In this document: positions 10,930-21,539 of the stretch, in pieces
How positions within the stretch are numbered: position 1 is the first letter of the stretch
How the letters are laid out: every line of letters starts with the position of its first letter
NCBI GenBank assembly: GCA_032718475.1
Contig: JAUCBJ010008392.1
Coordinates: forward strand, 1 to 64,000
DNA: 64,000 bases
Direction: 5' to 3'
Source of the DNA: Nemertoderma westbladi
Lineage: Eukaryota; Xenacoelomorpha; Nemertodermatida; Nemertodermatidae
Notes under the pieces: model-generated
Seen by the model: only the letters and a program-made list of their open reading frames with translations
Databases searched by the model: none
What the model was told of the DNA's origin: nothing
Position numbers and translations under genes: made by a program

Positions 10930-13900
10930 AAGCCCGTCGTTGGTTATGTAAGAATGTATAGTGGTTGCAAGAATACATTATATAGTTGTGTGAGAATGTA
11001 TAATGGTTGTGTGGGAATGTACACTGGTTGAGATGGTACACACATTCTAGTCTAGTTGTGTGAGAATGTATACCGGTTGCGAGAATGCATTATAGTTGTG
11101 TGAGACTGTATACTGGTTGTGTGGGAATGTACACTGGTTGAGAGGGTACACACATTCTAGTCTAGTTGTGTGAGAATCGAGAATGTATAGTGGTTGCAAG
11201 AATGCATTATAGTTGTGTGAGAATGTATACTGGTTGTGTGGGAATGTACACTGTTTGAGAGGATACACACATTCTAGTCTAGTTGTGTGAGAATCGAGAA
11301 TATATAGTGGTTGCAAGAATGCATTACAGTTGTGTGAGAATGTATACTGGTTTTGTGGGAATGTGCACTGGTTGAGAGAATAAACACATTCTAGTCTAGT
11401 TGTGTGAGAATTGAGAATGCATAGTGGTTGCAAGAATGCATTATAGTTGTGTGACAATGTATAATGGTTGTGTGGGAATGTACACTTGTTTAGTGGGTAC
11501 ACACATTCTAGTCTACAGTAGTTATGTGGGAATGTATAGTGGTTGCAAGAATGCATTATAGTTGTGTGAGAATGTATACTGGTTTTGTGTGAATGTGCAC
11601 TGGTTGAGAGGATAAACACATTCTAGTCTAGTTGTGTGAGAATCGAGAATGCATAGTGGTTGCAAGAATGCATTATAGTTGTGTGAGAATGTATAATGGT
11701 TGTGTGGGAATGTGCACTGGTTGAGAGGATAAACACATTCTAGTCTAGTTGTGTGAGAATCGAGATTGCATAGTGATTGCAAGAATGCGTTATAGTTGTG
11801 TGAGAATGTATACTGGTTGTGTGGGAATGTGCACTGGTTGAGAGGATAACACATTCTAGTCTAGTTGTGTGAGAATCGAGATTGCATAGTGGTTGCAAGA
11901 ATGCATTATAGTTGTGTGAGAATGTATAATGGTTGTGTGGGAATGTACACTTGTTGAGTGGGTACACACATTCTAGTCTACAGTAGTTATGTGGGAATGT
12001 ATAGTGGTTGCAAGAATGCATTATAGTTGTGTGAGAATGTATACTGGTTGTCTGGGAATGTGCACTGGTTGAGAGGATAAACACATTCTAGTCTAGTTGT
12101 GTGAGAATCGAGATTGCATAGTGGTTGCAAGAATGCATTATAGTTGTGTGAGAATGTATAATGGTTGTGTGGGAATGTACACTTGTTGAGTGGGTACACA
12201 CATTCTAGTCTACAGTAGTTATGTGGGAATGTATAGTGGTTGCAAGAATGCATTATAGTTGTGTGAGAATGTATACTGGTTGTCTGGGAATGTGCACTGG
12301 TTGAGAGGATAAACACATTCTAGTCTAGTTGTGTGAGAATCGAGATTGCATAGTGGTTGCAAGAATGCATTATAGTTGTGTGAGAATGTATAATGGTTGT
12401 GTGGGAATGTACACTTGTTGAGTGGGTACACACATTCTAGTCTACAGTAGTTATGTGGGAATGTATAGTGGTTGCAAGAATGCATTATAGTTGTGTGAGA
12501 ATGTATACTAGTTGTATGGGAATGTACACTGGTTGAGAGGATACACACATTATAGTCTAGTTGTGTGAGAATCGAGATTGCATAGTGGTTGCAAGAATGC
12601 ATTATAGTTGTGTGAGAATGTATAATGGTTGTGTGGGAATGTACACTTGTTGAGTGTGTACACACATTCTAGTCTACAGTAGTTATGTGGGAATGTATAG
12701 TGGTTGCAAGAATGCATTATAGTTGTGTGAGAATGTATACTGGTTGTCTGGGAATGTACACTGGTTGAGAGGATACACACATTATAGTCTAGTTGTGTGA
12801 AAATCGAGAATGTATAGTGGTTGCAAGAATGCATTATAGTTGTGTGAGAATGTATACTGGTTGTGTGGGAATGTACACTGGTTGAAAGGATACACACATT
12901 CTAGTCTAGTTGTGTGAGAATCGAGAATGTATAGTGGTTGCAAGAATGCATTATAGTTGTGTGAGAATGTATACTGGTTGTGTGGGAATGTACTCTGGTT
13001 GAGAGGATACACACATTCTAGTCTAGTTGTGTGAGAATGTATAGTGGTTGCAAGAATGCATTATAGTTTTGTGAGAATGTATACTGGTTGTCTGGGAATG
13101 TACACTGGTTGAGAGGATACACACATTATAGTCTAGTTGTGTGAGAATCGAGAATGTATAGTGGTTGCAAGAATGCATTATAGTTGTGTGAGAATGTATA
13201 CTGGTTGTGTGGGTATGTACAGTGGTTGAAAGGATACACACATTCTAGTCTAGTTGTGTGAGAATTGAGAATGTATAGTGGTTGCAAGAATGCATTATAG
13301 TTGTGTGAGAATGTATACTGGTTGTCTGGGAATGTACACTGGTTGAGAGGATACACACATTATAGTCTAGTTGTGTGAGAATCGAGAATGTATAGTGGTT
13401 GCAAGAATGCATTATAGTTGTGTGAGAATGTATACTGGTTGTGTGGGTATGTACAGTGGTTGAAAGGATACACACATTCTAGTCTAGTTGTGTGAGAATT
13501 GAGAATGTATAGTGGTTGCAAGAATGCATTATAGTTGTGTGAGAATGTATACTGGTTGTGTGGGAATGTACACTGTTTGAGAGGATACACACATTCTAGT
13601 CTAGTTGTGTGAAAATCGAGAATGTATAGTGGTTGCAAGAATGCATTATAGTTGTGTGAGAATGTATACTGGTTGTGTGGGAATGTACACTGGTTGAGAG
13701 GATACACACATTCTATTCTAGTTGTGTGAGAATCGAGAATGCATAGTGGTCGCAAGAATGCATTATAGTTGTGTGAGAATGTATATTGTATACTGGTTGT
13801 GTGGGAATGTGCACTGGTTGAGAGGATAAACACATTCTAGTCTAGTTGTGTGAGAATCGAGAATGTATAGTGGTTGCAAGAATGCATTATAGTTGTGTGA

Positions 13901-15270
13901 GAATGTATACCGGTTGCAAGAATGCATTATAGTTGTGTGAGACTGTATACTGGTTGTCTGGGAATGTACACTGGTTGAGAGGATAAACACATTCTAGTCT
14001 AGTTGTGTGAGAATCGAGAATGTATAGTGGTTGCAAGAATGCATTATAGTTGTGTGAGAATGTATACTGGTTGTGTGGGAATGTACACTGGTTGAGTGGG
14101 TAGACACATTCTAGTCTACAGTAATTGTGTTGGAATGCATAGTGGTTGCAAGATTGTATTATAGTTGTGTGAGAATGTATACTGGTTGTGTGGTAATGTA
14201 CACTGGTTGAGTGGGTACACACATTCTAGTCTAGTTGTGTGAGAATTAAGAATGTATAGTGGTTGCGAGAATGCATTGTAGTTGTGTGAGAATGTATACT
14301 GGTCGTGTGGGAATGTACACTGGTTGAGTGGGTACACACATTCTAGTCTAGTTGTGTGAGAATCGAGAATGTATAGTGGTTGCGAGAATGCATTATAGTT
14401 GTGTGAGAATGTATACTGGTTGTGTGGGAATGTACACTGATTGAGTGGGTACACACATTCTAGTCTAGTTGTGTGAGAATCGTGAATGTATAGTGATTGC
14501 GAGAATGCATTATAGTTGTGTGAGAATGTATTCTGGTTGTGTGGGAATGTACACTGGTTGAGAGGATAAACACATTCTAGTCTAGTTGTGTGAGAATCGA
14601 GATTGCATAGTGGTTGCAAGAATGCATTATAGTTGTGTGAGAATGTATAATGGTTGTGTGGGAATGTACACTGGTTGAGTGGGTAGGCTTACACACATTC
14701 TAGTCTACAGTAGTTGTGTGAGAATGTATACTGGTTGTGTGAGAATGTATAATGGTTGTGTGGGATTGTACACTGGTTGAGTGGGTAGGCCTACACACAT
14801 TCTAGTCTACAGTAGTTGTGTGAGAATGTATACTGGTTGTGTGAGAATGTATAATGGTTGTGTGGGATTGTACACTGGTTGAGTGGGTAGGCCTACACAC
14901 ATTCTAGTCTACAGTAGTTGTGTGAGAATGTATACTGGTTGTGTGAGAATGTATAATGGTTGTGTGGGATTGTACACTGGTTGAGTGGGTAGGCCTACAC
15001 ACATTCTAGTCTACAGTAGTTGTGTGAGAATGTATACTGGTTGTGTGAGAATGTATAATGGTTGTGTGGGATTGTACACTGGTTGAGTGGGTAGGTCTAC
15101 ACACATTCTAGTCTACAGTAGTTGTGTGAGAATGTATACTGGTTGTGTGAGAATGTATAATGGTTGTGTGGGATTGTACACTGGTTGAGTGGGTAGGCCT
15201 ACACACATTCTAGTCTACAGTAGTTGTGTGAGAATGTATAGTGGTTGCGAGAATGCATTATAGTTGTTTG
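10930..15270. repeat. Satellite array 1: about 115-120 bp units built from roughly 20-bp subrepeats
   Basis: The array is made of variants of GGTTGTGTGRGAATGTATA. These are organised into units of about 115-120 bp, each with ACACACATTCTAGTCTAG, TGGTTGCAAGAATGCATTA and GGGAATGTACACTGG. From 11977 to 12673 the marker TCTACAGTAG recurs exactly every 232 bp (11977, 12209, 12441, 12673), a dimeric higher-order repeat. Around 12.7-13.6 kb dimers of about 234 bp are seen. The complementary strand is nearly free of stops, which creates long His/Asn/Thr/Cys-rich frames that are not genes. The array ends abruptly at TTGTTTGGCTCG. Confidence 0.95.
14691..15230. repeat. Homogenised 102-bp block at the right end of satellite array 1
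   Basis: ACACACATTCTAGTCTACAG recurs at 14691, 14793, 14895, 14997, 15099 and 15201, an exact 102-bp period. The units are nearly identical (one AGGCTTAC and one AGGTCTAC variant of AGGCCTAC). The units lack the GCAAGAATGCATTA subrepeat of the main array, so this is a separate, recently amplified subfamily. Confidence 0.9.
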
Positions 15271-16799
15271 GCTCGTAATATCATTACTATTGTTGTTTTT
15301 AAACTACAGCAAAGAAATAAAACACCTAAAATCAATACAACATGCTCAATCAATTCTAATATGTGAAAATCTTCGCTTACATTAGTGGAAATTATTTAAT
15401 TTCTTAGCAGTGGAATTGTATGATATTTTGGCCTACCTTAATACCTTAATATTTCGAGTCATTTTGATATACAGAATTTAAAAATTGTATGCTTAAAAAC
15501 ATCTAGTTACCGACAATTAATAGGCAACAGGTCAATGTAAACTTTATTAATTTCCTGTTTAATCACATCTTATTGCACAATTTAATAAATAATTATACTT
15601 GGATCTTCGATAATTTGTTCCTTTTTCTTCATTACTGTACCTTTCGTTTGGCGTTTTTTAATGCAAATTTATAGGTAGAATTTCAATTAAAAATTTTTGA
15701 CACGTAAAACAAATTTTCCTATACTTTTCTTGGATATTAACAAGGTAATATAGAATAAAAAAATGTGGTTTGGATTGATGGGGATTTACCTTTGGTATTA
15801 TGCTTTATTGAATCAACTATAAACGGAAAACTTTCATTTTCTAACCCTACCAAGTAACTGTTTTGCTTTGCCAGGGTATATAGCTGAAGCATGAGAGAAT
15901 TCACTGTAGTAGTGACCGTATCTGTGGTGATACTTAACAATATTAACCGATACAAAAGGGAAAATCCCAAGAGATACTGTATAATGCTGTAATCTTATCA
16001 CTCTACTGAAACAAAGCACTGAATCCCAGGACACAATAGTTCAATCAGGGAACTTCAAAGTACCGCTTCTTTGATTTTGGATATATTAAATTCACTAGCG
16101 TGCTCGGTGACCTGGCTTACTGGCACCAGTACAGGTAGGATCGGCGCTGGGGTAAGATTATTTTTCCTAATTCAAGGAATATTATAAACTGCAACGAATC
16201 CTCATTAAAGGGACCACTGCTATTGGTAGACGTCGGTGGTCGAATCTTACTTGTAGAGCGAAGATAGGAATAACAATCATGGAGATATAAATGAATGATG
16301 AAAATTCTACCTTTGTTGGTGGATAAGTAATTTTGTTGTAATACCAGCTTTGTTTGAGATTTTGAGATTAGATAATAATTGTATAAAACTATTTATACAG
16401 TTGGCCTTCCAGCTTATGTACAGTATTATTTAGTCATAACGCCGGATGGTCTTATTATACTGTATGGTGTGCGGAAGAAGTGCAGAGTGTCCAAAGATGT
16501 AGCAATCTATATGGCATTTTAGATGAAGTCTTCATGAGTCGACTTAATTTTGAATGTAGGACACGGATTTTCAATGTAGGACACGGGTGCTCACCCTATC
16601 CTTCTTTTCAAATTTAAATATATTTATTACATAGTTATATAAAATAACAATATATTTATACCGCGGTGTATAAAATGGCACCCTATCAAAAACAGTTAAC
16701 GTAATCGGCGAATATAAAAGCGCGAAACACCGTAGCACTTGAGGCTCCTCGTTCTTTGATGTTATGTACCTGTAAGGACGCCACTTTAACTCCCAAAGT
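15271..16799. other. Anonymous AT-rich DNA
   Basis: No coding region or element is supported on either strand. A short duplication, GTAGGACACGG, occurs near 16555 and 16578. Confidence 0.4.
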
Positions 16800-17010
16800 T
16801 GAATACTCTCCCCTTTTATATACTCCTACAGCAGAAGGCAGTTTCCATAACGCAGGGTCGGAGAAACAAATACGTCATTGTAACTGGCTGGGCACGGGTC
16901 GGGGTTGAACCCATTCCACATCCCAGTAGGAGGCGAAATGAGTTTAAGAATTGCACTGCACAACAAGTTCGCAAACTATTGGAGCAAAGGTTCGTAACAT
17001 ACTGATTTTT
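16800..17010 (-). repeat. tRNA-derived SINE, copy 2
   Basis: On the minus strand a box-B-like GGGTTCAACCCC is followed by GACCCGTGCCCAGCCAGTTA and then AATGACGTA. This parallels the head-to-core junction of the copy at 9230-9485 (GCCAGTTATAATTTCGTAA). Further shared order is CGACCCTGCGTTATGGAAACTG against CAACCCAGCGGTATAGGAATCTG. The two copies are clearly diverged. The head is too degenerate to be a functional tRNA. Confidence 0.55.
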
Positions 17011-19270
17011 GAGTACAAAAGTTAACAAAACTACCTTACACCATGTCCCTACAGTTGTGATGAATCTGATGACACCGGTCGGTGTATGCGTCACAGAAGC
17101 AAGCTTAAATAGGATTCACCACAAATTCATTTAGAATGGAGACACACGTAATGAGTTGACATATGGGGATAAACTATATCACCACATTGTATAATAGCAT
17201 GCTTGTAGAATATTCATTGTTAAAAATCGGATTGATATTATAATATGCGCCTTGCCGAGTAAACGTGCAGCTGTTACAATCAGCGTTCGATATGCTATGA
17301 TAAGATATGTGGCTTGTGGGTTAGGGTATAATGGGGAGGGGAGGGTGCATGGGAGGAGGGCGATGTCGCAGTCCTAATGGGAAAAGATTTTTGTAATTAT
17401 CCGAGGGTTGGATCGGTTACGCAGGAGCCAACTTTCCTTATCAAAATCATAGGCATAACATTTAAACAAAAGGGTTTTATTACATACAGCGCTGGAGCTT
17501 CTATATAGAACAGTGGGTAAGATCATATCCATAACGATTATATTTAATATGCCAGAGTTGGCTGGTCCGGTTTACTTATATGCTCGCATATTGATTGCCA
17601 CCGCCCACCCAATCAATATTATATCTAATATGTTTGGACTTTATACTGTACGGAGTCAGGCCAAAGGCCTATGGTCTGTAGAGATATTAAGATCATATCT
17701 ACATAAACTTTATTAGAGTTAAATTGCAAATATAAACTATTCAGTTAAATATTTAACGGTTTGTTTATCTCCATTTTGATATAATGATGCATGTAATACT
17801 GTATAGGCCTACGTTTCCGAGATATTATTAAGAGGAGAGAATAGACAGACAGTGAAAATCATACTGAGTGTCATTCTACAACCGTATCAAATCAGTTTAT
17901 GGTTTAAATTTAGGTTGAGGATAATGAACTCCAAGTTATTCACTGGTTTTTTAATAAAAAATCATACCGCAGGTAGTGATTTTTCTTTTACATTTGTAGA
18001 GTCAAATTTGGCCTTTGGAAGAAACATAACCAGCAGGAAAAATTAAACTCACACTCCAATTTTGCCTCAGATTTTGTCATGAGATTTGGTACACTGTATT
18101 ATATCGACTGAGATGTCTACGAAGCTACTTGAATCCGACACAAGTATGGCACTGCTTCTACCCTGCCGAGAATCGCAGCCTATATCATACAGCAGCATTC
18201 CAAAGGAAAACCCACCAGGAATTTGATTAAGATAGACTCAAATTAAAACAAACACAGCCACGCAGACATTTGAATATAAGAACTGGTAGAGCCCCCAAGG
18301 CTGACACTTTGAGTCTACCTGCACTCTTTCCATCAGACTTTCTGATTGCATTTGACAGTTTGCTTGGGGAAGTAATTTAGTACTAATATGAATGGCACCA
18401 ACCTTCTCTTGCAGATGACCCAAAAACAATCTCAATAGCTTAGATGGGTTAGCATTTAAATTGAAAAGCAATAAGGTGGTCTTTGAAAAACATCATACAA
18501 CTTTTAATGTGGGGCTTACACGAATAATTTGACATAACTGTCTGAACTACTCTGATGCACCACATAATGTATCACTTTTAAAAATATTATTAGAAATTGC
18601 TGCTTAATTGTGGTAGTTACGAGCCCTTGTTTTATAATTTACACTGGCTGCACTCGATGTATTACACGAAGGCGGAAGAGCTCACACCAGTAAGAGTGTT
18701 TCTAGTAGTGATGTTCGAAACAGAAAAGCGAAACGTTAATTTACCCCCCCCCCCCTCACCCACCACGGGACGTTTATATATATCCTTAATGGTTTCTAAA
18801 ACAAAATATTTGATATACTGGTTGCCAAGTAACCAGAAAATTTAATATTGCATGTTGATTCTATTGTAATATAATAATTAAAAATTGTGCAATTTGTAAT
18901 TTTAAATGCAAGCTGTGATGGAGATTAATATACAACTTAAACATAGGCAATTAACAAGCATAACATTAATTATATGAAAAAATTACTCACGACACCTTTA
19001 ATCTTTAATAATATAGCTTTATTATTGAAAAAAATTAGATAATATACGTACTAGTCACCTGTGTATAGTGTATACACCATACTGTACACCTGTATAATAA
19101 TACCCAAACGACAGATATACACATATATACATCATTAGGTTAGATTATTGCGCGGCTCATATCGGCCACAACATATTTTAAAACAAAGATAGACTAGATG
19201 GGCAAAAAATTGTGAAAATGATACGTGAAAAAGTTCAAGACACAATTTAATTTAAAGTCAACATAAAATG
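17011..19270. other. Anonymous AT-rich DNA
   Basis: No gene is supported. The segment contains a G-rich stretch (about 17330-17362) and a C12 run at 18744-18755. Short open frames show no conserved features. Confidence 0.4.
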
Positions 19271-19545
19271 TGTCAGTTGTATGGTGTGTGGGGTCCAGTT
19301 GTATGGTGTGTGGGGTCCAGTTGTATGGTGTGTGGGGTCCAGTTGTATGGTGTGTGGGGTCCAGTTGTATGGTGTGTGGGGTCCAGTTGTATGGTGTGTG
19401 GGGTCCAGTTGTATGGTGTGTGGGGTCCAGTTGTATGGTGTGTGGGGTCCAGTTGTATGGTGTGTGGGGTCCAGTTGTATGGTGTGTGGGGTCCAGTTGT
19501 ATGGTGTGTGGGGTCCAGTTGTATGGTGTGTGGGTCGTTTTAAAA
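19271..19545. repeat. 22-bp minisatellite, about 12 perfect copies
   Basis: The unit TTGTATGGTGTGTGGGGT plus CCAG is repeated about 12 times with essentially no variation. All three plus-strand frames stay open because no unit phase makes a stop, giving illusory proteins. The G-rich strand has GG and GGGG tracts spaced so that G-quadruplexes are conceivable. The perfect homogeneity suggests recent expansion. Confidence 0.95.
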
Positions 19546-20030
19546 AAAGTAAATTTCACAATTCAACGTCAAAAACAAAAAGCTGTTTTTGAAAACAACA
19601 AACTTTATTAAGCCGACGGTATAAAAGTTGGGGGCCATATGGAACACAGTAGATTATATTAGATATGATTCACAGAAAAATAACATTTTAATATTTTAAT
19701 TGTTAGTTTATACTGTAAATATTTGTATTTATTGTTTTTTTTAAAGTAATATTAACAGCTCGATATTATAAAAATTGTAATAAGAATGTGATTAAAAACC
19801 GAAGAGGATGATATGCAATGGGAATATCCTATTAAACCGAATATTTTTTTAAAGCAAAGAACAAAAATAATAATTATAAATTAAATATTTTTAATTAAAA
19901 AAAGTGTACGCCGGCAATATCCATGGCAAAGAAATAATACTGCATCAAGTGACATAAATTCTGCGACTCGCACACAGAACTGTATGATGAAATTAAAAAA
20001 TTAAAATAAATAAAAAAATTAATAAACTTA
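19546..20030. other. Anonymous AT-rich DNA between minisatellite and MITE
   Basis: Strongly AT-rich sequence with poly-A and poly-T runs. Nothing is recognised. Confidence 0.4.
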
Positions 20031-20183
20031 AGGCCATGATACACCACAGAAGCGGCGAGCGGCAGCAGCCATTTGTGGTGTATCATAACACGTTGAAAAT
20101 AATCTGTTCTATTTTTATAAAGTGGCCGCTTACTGCGGCCGCCCGCCGCTGCCGCTCGCCGCTCCTGTGGTGTATCATGGCCT
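20031..20183. mobile_element. MITE with about 36-bp terminal inverted repeats and TTA target duplication (PIF/Harbinger type)
   Basis: The ends AGGCCATGATACACCACAG and CTGTGGTGTATCATGGCCT are inverted repeats extending through GAGCGGCAGC/GCTGCCGCTC with about one mismatch. The 153-bp element is flanked by TTA at 20028-20030 and TTA at 20184-20186. A 3-bp TWA target duplication is characteristic of PIF/Harbinger transposons. There is no coding capacity, so it would depend on a transposase elsewhere. An internal third copy of the end motif (GTGGTGTATCAT at about 20077) is present. Confidence 0.85.
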
Positions 20184-20186
20184 TTA

Positions 20187-20889
20187 TTCTTCAGGTAGTA
20201 TAGTATTTCCGAAGTGCTTTAGGGCAATAACATGTGTTCTAGAATTTATCGCGGTTTCTTAAACTATTAAGCAAAATATATATAAGTCTGAATAACTAAC
20301 GCACTTTTAATATTAATAACGAGTAAGCAAATTACAATGAACAAGCTTAACAACGTCAGAACATACGACGTTACAATAAAATATCGAAACTGTAACATTT
20401 TCTTACATTAAATGAAAAAAAAAATATTTTAAATAGCCATATGTAAATTAGGGCGCTTTCAGGACAACAATTCTTAACAAATATTAATTATTATTGGCTA
20501 GACGAATACCTTTTTGGGACACCCTAACTACCTACCAACCTAACTCCTACCTATCAACAGAGAAATCTCTAACTCTGTATAAATATAAAACGCAGAAATG
20601 TGGTTAATCACGAAACGATGAACAGTGACTGAGGGCGATATGTAACTAACTACACTACGTAATAATCAAATAACTACATAATTTATATAATAAACCGAAT
20701 TACTATAATTAATACAATATCAACATAATTGACAATCCCCTACAATGTGTACGAGTTTAATACATATTATCTTTATAAAGTCTTTATTCCATTTAAAAAG
20801 GGACAAATTATACCCGATGCGTACAACACTTCTTCCACCCACGAGAGTTACTAATTTTTTCCTCGAAACCAGTTTACAGCTCGTACTGA
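20187..20889. other. Anonymous AT-rich DNA left of element 3
   Basis: No gene is recognised. The composition changes sharply to GC-richer at about 20890, where element 3 gag begins. This suggests element 3 is truncated at its 5' side. Confidence 0.4.
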
Positions 20890-21538
20890 TATTCATAATT
20901 TCGATGGCGGGCCCTAGACAGGGAATACGGGCACCCGGCCAAGATCATCCGGCAGACCCTGAGGGGTATAACATCGGGTGGCCTACAGGATAACCCCGTT
21001 AGCATAAAGATCGTTTGCGAACAAAGTCGAGAAGGCGTTAATCGTGCTGAAAACACTAGACGCACCATACGAACTCAACGCATCTAATAACATCACCACG
21101 ATAGCGCAGGCACTGCCGATCTGGCTGCGCAATAAATGGAGAAAAATCGCCTTCTCCACCCGGGAGAAGAAGGGTGCGGAACCGGGCCTAGAGGAAATGT
21201 CGAACTTCCTCAACTACGAAGCCGAGTTGATCACGGACCCAGTCTATAGCGAGGATAGTCTGGGGAAAGGGCCAAAGACCGAATATAACAGGCCGAAACC
21301 AGAACACAACACGGCAAACGCATTGCCAAAGCTTAGACAATCGCTGCCATACGCGGCGACGCAGGGGACTGCTAGTCCACATGTAGCCGGGGGTAGGGCC
21401 ACACCATGGAGCGGACAGGGGCAAAATAACAACACAAACAAACATAACCCCAACACGCCCAGTAGGCCGAACCCAAACAATAAGAACAGTAGGGATCTAG
21501 GTACGAACAGTAAGTGCGATACGCAGCGCACTGTATAG
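20890..21538 (+). pseudogene. BEL/Pao element 3: 3' part of gag, frameshifted
   Basis: Two overlapping frames read as the C-terminal half of a BEL/Pao gag. One frame gives a YGHPAKI-type segment at about 20910-21005. The other runs from about 21008 with RSFANKVEKALIVLK, then LPIWLRNKWRKIA and LITDPVYSEDS, followed by a Pro/Asn/Gln-rich linker. A shift is needed at about 21008 and another between 21501 and 21535 to enter the zinc-knuckle frame, so it is a pseudogene. The sequence upstream of 20890 is AT-rich and not gag-like, so the N-terminal half is missing. Codon composition is GC-richer than in elements 1 and 2. Confidence 0.75.
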
Positions 21539-21539
21539 G

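Noticed and set aside
11047-14619. Long minus-strand open frames rich in His, Asn, Thr and Cys
   Set aside because: They are translations of satellite array 1; frames overlap, change phase with unit-length variation and show no domain.
19194-19611. Frames encoding repeats of a Val-Trp-Cys-Val-Gly type on both strands
   Set aside because: Product of the 22-bp minisatellite; all phases are open because the unit lacks stops.
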